A stretch of DNA of 7,292 nucleotides from Chloroflexota bacterium (lineage in GTDB: Bacteria; Chloroflexota; Dehalococcoidia; UBA3495), in NCBI GenBank assembly GCA_002716645.1, contig PBBR01000015.1, positions 14,048 through 21,339 on the forward strand, in the 5' to 3' direction. This document shows positions 1 through 6,230 of this stretch, piece by piece. The notes under the pieces were generated by a model. That model saw only the letters and a program-made list of their open reading frames with translations, was not told where the DNA came from and made no database searches. The position numbers were made by a program, and so were the translations under genes. Within the stretch, counting starts at the first letter, position 1, and every line of letters begins with the position of its first letter.

Positions 1-714
1 GCCATGGTTTGGGTGTTTGCTCTATTGCCAGTATTAATATTCATTCGCCAAAGCCCTGAGGATGTGGGGTTGCTCCCAGATGGCAATACTGCTCATCAAT
101 CGGATGATCAAGTCGCCCCGGTAAATAGTGAAGAGCCGAGGTGGAATGTTAAAGAGGCTATTGGAACCAAGTCGTTGTGGTTATTAGCTATAGGTACTGG
201 ATTCCTGTATTTGATTCAGTCTGGTACTAATATGCATCAAGGCGCGTATTTCATTGATCAAGGCCTAAGCCTGAAGATATCGGCACTGGCGGTTAGCGGT
301 AGTGGGGTTATGGCTGGGATTGGGACTTTAGCTTGGGGATGGTTATCGGAAAAAGTTCCAGTCAGATTTGCTTTTGCTGCAGTGGCATTGGTTATAGCAG
401 TGTCTATAGGATTGTTCCCTCAGGCCGACACAAATATAGAGGCCTTGGTATATGCAGGGCTATTCGGAGTCGGAGTTGCCGGTATGCTCGTAGTACCACC
501 AGTGGCATATGCTGATTACTTCGGTCGAAGTTCTCTAGGTGCAATAAGAGGAGTTACCGAGTCTATGTTGGCCGGAGGGCAAGCGATTGGCGCAGTGTTG
601 TCCGGTTATATTTTTGATGTTACAGGAACGTACATGTCAGCATTCTACGGATTTGCCGTTCTCGGCGGAATCACAGTTTTAATGGGACTTTCAGCGAAAC
701 GCCCATTAAAGTAG
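1..714 (+). CDS. MFS transporter, C-terminal half (5' end outside window)
   Basis: Partial gene. The reading frame is open from the first base, and what remains is only the second half of a 12-helix major facilitator permease, so the true start lies upstream; the ATG at 4 is probably internal. Numbering from that ATG, the end of one helix (about 1-14) is followed by the cytoplasmic central loop with RQSPEDVGLLPDG (15-27), a motif common in monocarboxylate and oxalate/formate-type (OFA-like) MFS carriers. Helices follow at about 58-76, 90-112, 121-138, 146-170, 187-205 and 212-230. The motif-A-like GWLSEKVPVR (112-121) lies between the second and third of these. The stretch ADYFGRSSLGAIRG (170-183) and a GYIFDVTG motif near 201 are also typical of this group. 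It ends 43 bp before the end of a convergent aldolase-family gene, so an organic-acid substrate is plausible but only inferred. No function is demonstrated by the sequence. Confidence 0.85.
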   Translation, partial: AMVWVFALLPVLIFIRQSPEDVGLLPDGNTAHQSDDQVAPVNSEEPRWNVKEAIGTKSLWLLAIGTGFLYLIQSGTNMHQGAYFIDQGLSLKISALAVSGSGVMAGIGTLAWGWLSEKVPVRFAFAAVALVIAVSIGLFPQADTNIEALVYAGLFGVGVAGMLVVPPVAYADYFGRSSLGAIRGVTESMLAGGQAIGAVLSGYIFDVTGTYMSAFYGFAVLGGITVLMGLSAKRPLK

Positions 715-757
715 CTTGGCTTAGAGCAATTAGATCGCAAAGAATTGATAGGGGTGT

Positions 758-1648
758 TTATCTGAGACCAACACTGGTTAGCAGTTCTACTAATTCGGTT
801 TTTGTAGCGCTAGTTATCTGAGGGCCTGGGTGACGCACTCTTGGTGATTTGATCAGACCTCGTTCGAACAGTGATTGTTTTCTTATGGCTACCCCTATTC
901 CTTCCTGGAATTCGAACAAAAACGCTGGCAAATGTTTCCGGAATATGGATTCAGCAGACGATATGTCTCCAGCATACATACAATTACAGATGGATACTAG
1001 AACTTCAGGGTATGCAAAGCCGGTCATTGCTCCGGATGATCCCCTACGTAATTCGTCCAGTAAAAACACACCTCCCAACCCACCAAAAATAGACATTTTG
1101 TCGCCTATTACATCTTTAATCGCTGTTATTTTCGTTGGAGTGGGAGGATCCTCAAGTTTCAGATAATTTGCTTGAGGGATAGTATCAACCACGCGGCCAA
1201 AAAAGGCTGGAGGCATATGTACCCCAGAAGTTTGCGGATAATCTTGAACAACAATCGGTATATTTATTGCCTCGGCGATCCTCTCATAATGAGTTAATAA
1301 AGAGTCGAGGTTTGGTTTCCCCATACTTGGGGCCGAAACCATCACTGCCGCAGCTCCTATCTCTTGTGCTTGTACGCAATAGTCGATAGTGGATTTAGTG
1401 CCGGGGGCTGTGGCACCTAGGGTGACAGGCATGCCATTTGCGCTATCTATAACCTTTTTGGCTACCGCGGTCCGTTCCTGGTCGGTCATCCGTGCAGCCT
1501 CTCCTGTGACTCCGAGGGCAACTACGCCCTCACAACCACTAGATCGAGCTTCTTCCAGAAGATTTTCTATAGAAGCTAGATCTATAGTTTCATCGTCGTT
1601 AAATGGGGTCGCTAGCATCCAGTGCACGCCTGTAAATCTCTCTGTCAT
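758..1648 (-). CDS. Dihydrodipicolinate synthase (DapA/NanA) family aldolase, non-canonical
   Basis: 296 aa, the usual length for class I, Schiff-base pyruvate aldolases of the DHDPS/N-acetylneuraminate lyase family (TIM barrel, cytoplasmic). Family marks are GVTGEA (46-51, the GTTGE position), APSMGKP (106-112), QDYPQTSG (135-142), the probable Schiff-base lysine K164 in YLKLEDPP, and GAMTGFAYPE (206-215). By eye against E. coli DapA, Thr45 is kept (T48). Thr44 becomes V47, Tyr107 becomes M109, Tyr133 becomes Q135, and the carboxylate-binding Arg138 becomes T140. It is therefore unlikely to be the lysine-pathway enzyme; an aldolase or dehydratase on another 2-oxo acid is more likely. The ATG start is supported by AGGAA on the minus strand (top strand 1655-1659) with a 6-nt spacer. 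It lies 23 nt downstream of the PEPCK-like gene on the same strand and is almost certainly cotranscribed with it. Family is sure; substrate is unknown. Confidence 0.9.
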   Translation of the reverse strand: MTERFTGVHWMLATPFNDDETIDLASIENLLEEARSSGCEGVVALGVTGEAARMTDQERTAVAKKVIDSANGMPVTLGATAPGTKSTIDYCVQAQEIGAAAVMVSAPSMGKPNLDSLLTHYERIAEAINIPIVVQDYPQTSGVHMPPAFFGRVVDTIPQANYLKLEDPPTPTKITAIKDVIGDKMSIFGGLGGVFLLDELRRGSSGAMTGFAYPEVLVSICNCMYAGDISSAESIFRKHLPAFLFEFQEGIGVAIRKQSLFERGLIKSPRVRHPGPQITSATKTELVELLTSVGLR

Positions 1649-1671
1649 AACGTATTCCTATTAGCAGATCA

Positions 1672-3957
1672 CTATATAAGGCCGAGCTGTGATAGGGTTG
1701 TTTGGCCCGTGCTAGATATTTCTAATCCTGATTGTAGGCCAGACTCATACTTGCTACGTAGTTCTCTGAGCAAATGTGGGATAGGTTTATACCCTTCAGA
1801 TAGGTGCTCTGAAAGTTCTTTTAGCGAGTTGTATGCCTCGTCAACGTTCCAGGAGAAGGATAACAGCCACGCTAGTTCCCGTTCGTTTTGTGGCTCTGGT
1901 ATATCACTCAAGTCCATAAGTGTATCTGTAACTTTGGTATATCTTAATATGCCGGCTTTATCCGAGGAATCCAAGCCGTAGTAACGCCTTCTGCGAAGTT
2001 GAGTTACTCTCTCAGTGTAATCAGATTCTCCGTATATGTTTATTGGTAGCCAGTCTTTCCGAAGATCCATGATCTCATTACCAGATTCATTTACGATTGC
2101 TACTGCTACCTCAGACCCTAAAGAGGCATCATATTGGAACTTAACTGCTTCTCTTAGGACAGCCTCCTGAAGCATTAAAGTGAGTTCCCTGGGAATTTTC
2201 TTGTACTTATCTCCAGTGGCTTGCTCGTTTGAGTCCGCCCCTACTCCACCAGTGTTAAAAACATAATAGCTATGCGGTAATCCGCCACGTTCCATCTGTT
2301 GGAGTATGTAGTACATTAGGTTGGCGTTCTCATCTTCCAGCCCGATTATGAAAGGATCTGAAAAGTATTCGACATACGGTTGTCCAATAGCCCCAATGGC
2401 TGCTCCCATTTGGACCGCTTCACCATACATCAATACTCGAATATATTGATCCAGATTCAGCTTTCTGAGAGGTGGGATGATGGTGTTTTGCCGCATTACT
2501 GCTTGAAAGAAAACTTGGTCTGTGTGGTCCATAGGAACGTGAACTGAGTCAGACACGTTGCCTTGGGTCATAGAACTAAGAAGCTTATCTGTGCCTTTAC
2601 GAGCTAGCAATCGTGATCTGGACAAGATCATCCGCATGTTTCTCACGGGATTTTCCAAATAATTGGGAGTACGATCGGATGTATGTATGGGAACGTTTTC
2701 TAGGGTCTCTTGAGGATTAGGGGATTCTATAGTGCCTCGTACTACGTCATAAGTTATAGGATCGTCCTCACGCGTCAGTCCAAATGGCACTGCATAAAAA
2801 TTGTTCTCTGTTCCATCGATTCCGTGAGATATCCTAATGCGGTTCTCTCCTCTGGTTGTTTCAATGGGCTCTGACAGGGGTTGGAGAAGTACAATATCGT
2901 CGTTCATCGGGTATACTCCCTCCGATGAATCGGGCTGGAGATTCAGGAGTTCTCCAAGAGCACTATTGGCGAGTTCTATCATAATAGTCAATGTGCTTTT
3001 CCCGTGTAGTGAAGGTCCGATCGTGACCATACCAGTATTTTTATATTGGCCTTCTATGGTTTTTGCTCTGGCTACGCTTAAAGATGCTTGGACCGCCAAA
3101 CCATTATTCTGTTTAACCAAGAACATGGCTATAGATAAAGGACCCATTTTGTGCTCGCCGGCGTAGTCAAACCCCAAATGAAGCGATAATCCTTTTGTTG
3201 GAGCTTTAAATATGAGTTGGGTTAATCCGGACTCATTGATCCTGGCCTTCAGATCTTCTGGTAAACCAAGGTCTTCTAACCAGTTTGGTATGGTGACTTC
3301 TACTATGTCGGGAGTATTGTTGTATTCAGATTTAGGCAGGTCAAATGTCAACTGTCTCCACATGTATGGAAGCTGAAGATATCTCACCCCAAATAGCAAT
3401 TGCCGGGCGTGAAATGATCTACTCGGAGCATCTGCAACCTGACGGTCAGTTTGAATAATAGTATCGGCGTCTTTGAAATGGGAACGCATAGCCGAACTTA
3501 TGTATTCAAATACTTCGGAAAATAATTCCTGATTTTCAGAACTGAATGCTATTCCGTCTCGGTTAGCTTCGAATCCGTCTACAAAGTACTGAGTTAGATC
3601 AGGTCGACGAACTACTCCAAGTTGGCTAAAGAAATCGAGCCCACCATTATCTAGCCGTACTACGGCTTCAGGCCAGACTCTTGTGGCCGCTTTTCCTACT
3701 GCATTTGCCTCTTCTGCGATCTTCTCTAGTTCAGCGACTTCTTCAAGAATCTTCGCTTGTTGTTCTTGTGGAAGATCGTCCAAAATGGGCATTCTGGTTG
3801 TTAACCAATCGTCGGAAGGATTATATACTTCACTCTGTTGTGATTGCCCTTGATGTGCTAGAGCCACCAGTTCGTCTAACGCACTTCGAAACTTAGGATT
3901 TACTGGCGGGCCTGACAGTCGAGATGTTGATTGGGATGTATGGCTTTTGTCAGTCAA
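1672..3957 (-). CDS. Divergent PEP carboxykinase (ATP)-fold protein, 761 aa
   Basis: Large cytoplasmic protein, about 220 aa longer than E. coli PckA (540 aa). The extra length is an N-terminal tail with a probable helical/coiled stretch (about 62-87), an insertion near 400-480, and a C-terminal extension. PEPCK(ATP) landmarks appear in the right order: RRP (117-119, Arg65 region), QTDRQVADAPSRSFHAR (169-185), PDIVEV (216-221), YAGEHKMG (265-272), P-loop GPSLHGKST (314-322), MNDDIVLL (351-358), ENPVRN (435-440, Arg333 region), IIPPLRKL (493-500) and FNTGG (567-571). By-eye alignment keeps Arg65, Tyr207, Lys212, the P-loop lysine and the Asp pair, but E. coli Mn ligands Lys213 and His232 become M271 and Q290. 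A nucleotide-binding PEPCK-fold protein is well supported; true carboxykinase activity is doubtful. The start is TTG (see the ribosome-binding site entry). It is the first gene of a two-gene unit with the downstream aldolase. Confidence 0.75.
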   Translation of the reverse strand: MTDKSHTSQSTSRLSGPPVNPKFRSALDELVALAHQGQSQQSEVYNPSDDWLTTRMPILDDLPQEQQAKILEEVAELEKIAEEANAVGKAATRVWPEAVVRLDNGGLDFFSQLGVVRRPDLTQYFVDGFEANRDGIAFSSENQELFSEVFEYISSAMRSHFKDADTIIQTDRQVADAPSRSFHARQLLFGVRYLQLPYMWRQLTFDLPKSEYNNTPDIVEVTIPNWLEDLGLPEDLKARINESGLTQLIFKAPTKGLSLHLGFDYAGEHKMGPLSIAMFLVKQNNGLAVQASLSVARAKTIEGQYKNTGMVTIGPSLHGKSTLTIMIELANSALGELLNLQPDSSEGVYPMNDDIVLLQPLSEPIETTRGENRIRISHGIDGTENNFYAVPFGLTREDDPITYDVVRGTIESPNPQETLENVPIHTSDRTPNYLENPVRNMRMILSRSRLLARKGTDKLLSSMTQGNVSDSVHVPMDHTDQVFFQAVMRQNTIIPPLRKLNLDQYIRVLMYGEAVQMGAAIGAIGQPYVEYFSDPFIIGLEDENANLMYYILQQMERGGLPHSYYVFNTGGVGADSNEQATGDKYKKIPRELTLMLQEAVLREAVKFQYDASLGSEVAVAIVNESGNEIMDLRKDWLPINIYGESDYTERVTQLRRRRYYGLDSSDKAGILRYTKVTDTLMDLSDIPEPQNERELAWLLSFSWNVDEAYNSLKELSEHLSEGYKPIPHLLRELRSKYESGLQSGLEISSTGQTTLSQLGLI

Positions 3958-3961
3958 AGGA

Positions 3962-3966
3962 ACCTC
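3962..3966 (-). promoter_or_regulatory. Ribosome-binding site that fixes a TTG start for the PEPCK-like gene
   Basis: On the minus strand GAGGT stands 4 nt before TTG (3957-3955), which opens the frame as M-T-D-K-S-H. An in-frame TAA (top-strand tta at 3967-3969) lies just 9 nt upstream of the TTG, so the gene cannot begin further out. No ATG or GTG codon occurs inside the frame before residue 56. TTG is therefore the only reasonable start, unless the N-terminal tail is not translated at all. Confidence 0.65.
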
Positions 3967-3980
3967 TTATTATGATGGCG

Positions 3981-3996
3981 ATTATTGCGAAATAAT
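3981..3996. repeat. Short hairpin in the leader of the PEPCK-like gene
   Basis: ATTATT (3981-3986) and AATAAT (3991-3996) are exact inverted copies separated by GCGA. It lies 23 nt upstream of the TTG start, inside the leader predicted from the promoter at 4028-4056. It could be an operator half-site pair or a weak RNA hairpin. The stem is only A/T, so the meaning is uncertain. Confidence 0.35.
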
Positions 3997-4027
3997 GCGG
4001 GGGTTTAGCCGTGATATGGCGCCGACT

Positions 4028-4056
4028 ATGCTACATGGTTCAGTGTTTAGTGTCAA
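4028..4056 (-). promoter_or_regulatory. Sigma-70-type promoter for the PEPCK-like/aldolase unit
   Basis: Reading the minus strand, a perfect -35 TTGACA (top strand 4051-4056) is followed by a 17-nt spacer and TAGCAT (top strand 4028-4033), which matches the -10 consensus at four of six positions. Transcription would start near 4021, giving a leader of roughly 60 nt before the TTG at 3957. It is the best minus-strand promoter I could find in the intergenic region. It is a sequence match only. Confidence 0.5.
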
Positions 4057-4110
4057 AGTCTTAAAATGATCTTGATGAAGCATTATTCGTGAGGAGAGAG
4101 GCGACGATAT

Positions 4111-4146
4111 CAACAAAACTTGTCACGTATTGTATGGGTTTTGTTG
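4111..4146. repeat. Perfect 9-bp inverted repeat (hairpin I)
   Basis: CAACAAAAC (4111-4119) and GTTTTGTTG (4138-4146) are exact reverse complements around an 18-nt loop; G-U pairs could extend the stem inward by one or two steps. It ends 3 nt before the next inverted repeat. No T-run follows on either strand, so it does not look like a simple intrinsic terminator. Confidence 0.55.
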
Positions 4147-4149
4147 CTA

Positions 4150-4200
4150 ATTGACCTAATATGCTGATGAATCCGGCGAGAGTCAGCAATATTAATCAAT
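4150..4200. repeat. Long interrupted inverted repeat, 16 base pairs (hairpin II)
   Basis: Three matched blocks stack in register: ATTGA (4150-4154) with TCAAT (4196-4200), TAATAT (4157-4162) with ATATTA (4189-4194), and GCTGA (4163-4167) with TCAGC (4183-4187). The only interruptions are CC opposite A (4155-4156 and 4195) and one bulged A (4188); the loop is 15 nt (4168-4182). On the + strand a T-rich stretch begins about 9 nt after the stem (4209-4214), so an attenuator or terminator is possible but off-pattern. A structured RNA leader or an operator is equally possible. Confidence 0.6.
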
Positions 4201-4211
4201 AAGGATATATT

Positions 4212-4240
4212 TTTATTGGCTAGCTATATGTGGATATAAT
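4212..4240 (+). promoter_or_regulatory. Possible promoter toward larB (perfect -10, weak -35)
   Basis: TATAAT at 4235-4240 matches the -10 consensus exactly. Seventeen bases upstream lies TTTATT (4212-4217), matching TTGACA at only three positions. A start near 4247 would give a leader of about 285 nt to larB, covering the two short open frames and starting after the two hairpins. The region is A/T-rich, so a chance TATAAT is possible. Confidence 0.35.
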
Positions 4241-4300
4241 GACTTATGGTCTGTGTACTTTATATCTCCTAACACTGACAAAGGAACTTCTGTAATTCGT

Positions 4301-4408
4301 ATGCGTAAACTCTTAGAATTATTACCACGGGACGTTTTAGCGATACATAATACTCACAATGATGGTTCGATTGCTTTAGTTCGGGACAATCGTGACTATG
4401 AGAAGTAG
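4301..4408 (+). CDS. Short open frame A, 35 aa, uncertain
   Basis: An ATG-initiated frame of 35 codons (begins MRKLLELLPRDV, ends RDNRDYEK). The frame is open back to 4196, with a GTG at 4253 that would give 51 aa. AAAGGA at 4280-4285 is too far (15 nt) from the ATG to be a good ribosome-binding site. The composition looks protein-like and the end overlaps the next short frame by 11 nt. It has no family I recognise. It may be a leader peptide, or the front part of a gene broken by a one-base frameshift. Confidence 0.22.
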   Translation: MRKLLELLPRDVLAIHNTHNDGSIALVRDNRDYEK

Positions 4409-4529
4409 CCCTAACGCGCTCAGATATGGATTAGGATTGATAGTAGCCAGTTCGGAAGAGCATGGTGTTGTCTATTGGTCTGACTATTTTGCAACCCCAA
4501 TTCTGAAATCTATGAAGACGATAAACTAG
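4398..4529 (+). CDS. Short open frame B directly before larB, 43 aa, uncertain
   Basis: ATG at 4398 (GTG at 4392 is an alternative) overlaps the end of frame A. The TAG at 4527-4529 is in frame with larB and is separated from its ATG by a single AAT codon. The segment GLGLIVASSEEHGVVYWSDY near the middle has a folded-protein look and a faint likeness to the end of CAP/SCP-type domains, too short to rely on. Tight spacing would allow translational coupling to larB, which itself lacks a clear ribosome-binding site. Alternatives are a frameshifted remnant continuing frame A, or chance. Confidence 0.25.
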   Translation: MRSSPNALRYGLGLIVASSEEHGVVYWSDYFATPILKSMKTIN

Positions 4530-4532
4530 AAT

Positions 4533-5297
4533 ATGAAACCGAGGGACTTACGAGATATTCTTAGCGCTCTTAATGCCGGTAGAATGACGGTCGATGATGT
4601 GATTTGCGAAATTGAATCAAGTCTTTATGAGGATATTGGATTTGCGAAAGTGGACCATCATAGGCCGATTCGAACTGGATATCCAGAGGTTATATTTGGA
4701 CCCGGCAAGACTTCAGAACAAGTTGTTGGAATAGTAGAATCGATGCTTGATAGGAGTCATCCTGTATTAGTTACAAAGACGACTTTTGAGACGTTTAAAT
4801 GCGTACAAGAAGTTTCTGGAGATGCTGAGTTTAATGAGCTAGCAGGTGCAATTATCATACGGTCCGAGTTAGAAACTATATCCAGATCTGGTATCAGCGT
4901 CGTTTCGGCTGGAACTGCAGACTTGAATATAGCAGAAGAAGCAGCGATCACGGCCGAAGTAATGGGTAATGAGGTAGTCCGGATTAACGATGTTGGAGTT
5001 GCGGGTATTCATAGGCTCTTTGATGCTCTCCCCATATTAAGAGACTCAAATGTCATTATTGTTGTAGCCGGTATGGAAGCTGCTATTGCGAGTGTGCTTG
5101 CTGGCTTAGTGTCCATGCCTATCGTGGCCGTACCGACTAGTGTAGGCTATGGATCTAACTTTGAGGGATTGTCGGCGTTGTTAGGAATGCTTAACAGCTG
5201 TGCCCCTGGTGTTGCTACCGTGAATATTGACAATGGATTCGGCGCAGGGTACCTCGCAGCTCAAATCAACCAGGGCCTGACTGTGAAAAGTGAATAA
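4533..5297 (+). CDS. larB: LarB, nicotinate adenine dinucleotide carboxylase/hydrolase of nickel-pincer cofactor synthesis
   Basis: 254 aa, full length for LarB. LarB carboxylates the pyridinium ring of nicotinic acid adenine dinucleotide and hydrolyses the phosphoanhydride, the first step toward the nickel-pincer nucleotide used by lactate racemase (LarA) and relatives. The N-terminal domain carries the signature GFAKVDHHR (36-44) and PEVIFGPGKT (51-60). The C-terminal PurE-like (AIR carboxylase) domain shows SAGTADLNIAEEAA (125-138), the near-invariant NDVGVAGIHRL (152-162), GMEAAIASVLAG (180-191), PTSVGYG (201-207) and NIDNGFGAG (231-239). C223 in LNSCAPG sits where the catalytic cysteine of Lactobacillus plantarum LarB (Cys221) lies. 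The ATG start gives the family's normal N-terminus but has no strong ribosome-binding site. It overlaps the next gene by 8 bp. No other lar gene is in the window. Confidence 0.95.
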   Translation: MKPRDLRDILSALNAGRMTVDDVICEIESSLYEDIGFAKVDHHRPIRTGYPEVIFGPGKTSEQVVGIVESMLDRSHPVLVTKTTFETFKCVQEVSGDAEFNELAGAIIIRSELETISRSGISVVSAGTADLNIAEEAAITAEVMGNEVVRINDVGVAGIHRLFDALPILRDSNVIIVVAGMEAAIASVLAGLVSMPIVAVPTSVGYGSNFEGLSALLGMLNSCAPGVATVNIDNGFGAGYLAAQINQGLTVKSE

Positions 5298-6228
5298 ATT
5301 TAAATTAGCTCTAATTGTTTCCGTATCAGTACTAGTATTCATAGGCTTGTTAGCGTACGGAGACTTTAGAGAAATGGGTCGCATTGTATCGAATTACCCG
5401 AAGCATTATTTCTTACTCGCATTGATTCTCGCTTTAGTAAATTATGGAGTGAGATTTATTAGGTGGGCGTACTACCTACGAATTCTTCATGTTGATATCA
5501 CGTTCCGAGCAAGTATGTTGATATTCTTTAGTGGGTTAGCTCTCTCTGTGACACCAGGTAAGGTGGGCGAATTTTTCAAATGTTACTTCTTAAAGCAAAA
5601 GTCTGATATGCCGGTAGCTCACTCGGCGGCGGTGGTAATTATGGAGAGATTGACCGATCTGGTATCAGTCTTGATGGTCGGTCTAACCGGATTGGGAATT
5701 ATCCCTATTGAGGTTCTTGGTGTTTGTTGTCTGTTGGCTGGTAGTTTAGTGGGTTTTGTAATTTTATTTAAGTCCTCACTAGGTAATTTATTGTATAGGG
5801 TTCCATTAGTTTTAAAATGGAAACTACAAATAGATGCGTCTAGGTCTGCATTCCGTGTTTTATTGCAAGTTAGAGCATTAATAACTGCTACACTTTTAGG
5901 TGTCGTAGCGTGGGCTAGCGAGGGTATAGCTTTATACCTAATCTTAAAAGGGTTAGGTGTTGAGGATGGTTTGTGGTTGTCAGTACCTGTATACGCGTGG
6001 TCCACCATTGTTGGTGGCTTGTCAGCGATACCAGGAGGTCTAGTAGGTACCGAAGTAAGTATGCTTGCGTTTTTGGTGAATATAGGATTAGCGAAAGGCG
6101 AAGCTGCGTCAGCAGTTTTGCTAATACGATTAGCTACATTGTGGTTTGCAGTCCTACTAGGATTGATGGCCATGGGGATTTTATATAGTGGAGATAATCA
6201 TGTATTCAAACGATTACGTCGTATGTGA
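5290..6228 (+). CDS. Flippase-like integral membrane protein (LPG_synthase_TM / UPF0104 family)
   Basis: 312 aa polytopic membrane protein, about eight hydrophobic segments. It has the family motifs S-x-TPGKVGE (86-94), ERLTD (119-123), WASEG (208-212) and SAIPGGLVGTE (245-255). This family matches the flippase-like membrane part of MprF and includes AglD-like proteins. Many members are stand-alone and are linked to lipid or polyprenyl-phosphate sugar handling at the membrane, but most have no proven role. There is no cytosolic lysyl-transferase domain, so this is not a full MprF. The start is GTG at 5290, overlapping the larB stop by 8 bp and giving a short basic N-terminus (MNKFK) before the first helix, which fits the family. 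The overlap implies translational coupling to larB. The later polyprenyl-phosphate enzyme on the same strand suggests a shared envelope-glycan theme (inference). Confidence 0.88.
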   Translation: MNKFKLALIVSVSVLVFIGLLAYGDFREMGRIVSNYPKHYFLLALILALVNYGVRFIRWAYYLRILHVDITFRASMLIFFSGLALSVTPGKVGEFFKCYFLKQKSDMPVAHSAAVVIMERLTDLVSVLMVGLTGLGIIPIEVLGVCCLLAGSLVGFVILFKSSLGNLLYRVPLVLKWKLQIDASRSAFRVLLQVRALITATLLGVVAWASEGIALYLILKGLGVEDGLWLSVPVYAWSTIVGGLSAIPGGLVGTEVSMLAFLVNIGLAKGEAASAVLLIRLATLWFAVLLGLMAMGILYSGDNHVFKRLRRM

Positions 6229-6230
6229 TT

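Larger units (their letters stand above)
3958..4532. other. 575-bp divergent intergenic region
   Basis: This gap separates the minus-strand PEPCK-like gene from larB. From left to right it holds the PEPCK-like ribosome-binding site, an A/T hairpin (3981-3996), a good minus-strand promoter (4028-4056), two strong adjacent inverted repeats (4111-4146 and 4150-4200), a perfect TATAAT box (4235-4240) and two overlapping short open frames (4301-4408 and 4398-4529). I recognise no tRNA, known riboswitch or complete longer gene in it. Its length and the density of structure suggest either a regulated leader for larB or the remains of a small degraded gene. Confidence 0.7.

Noticed and set aside
727..747. 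CAATT/AATTG inverted repeat between the convergent MFS and aldolase genes as a shared terminator
   Set aside because: The stem is only 5 bp and A/T-rich with an 11-nt loop and no T-run on either side; too weak to call.
758..1648. Naming this gene dapA
   Set aside because: The catalytic tyrosines and the pyruvate-carboxylate arginine of DapA are replaced in my alignment, and the neighbours are not lysine or peptidoglycan genes.
1622..1981. A 119-codon + strand open frame across the aldolase/PEPCK-like junction
   Set aside because: It is antisense to two strongly supported genes, has no ribosome-binding site of note, and reads as low-complexity Ser/Cys-rich sequence.
1672..3957. Naming this gene pckA
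   Set aside because: Fold and P-loop match, but two metal ligands are missing and the protein is far longer than PckA, so the symbol would overclaim.
4275..4303. CTGACA (4275-4280) as a -35 box for larB
   Set aside because: No acceptable -10 hexamer occurs 16-18 nt downstream.
4380..4529. Remnant of a CAP/SCP domain gene
   Set aside because: Only one short segment (GVVYWSDYFATP region) resembles the domain's end; the upstream CAP motifs with their His and Glu residues are absent in either frame.
5619..6173. A 184-codon open frame on the minus strand
   Set aside because: It lies wholly inside the well-supported flippase-like gene, has no recognisable domain, and its composition (many Thr, Asn and Pro) is typical of an antisense shadow.
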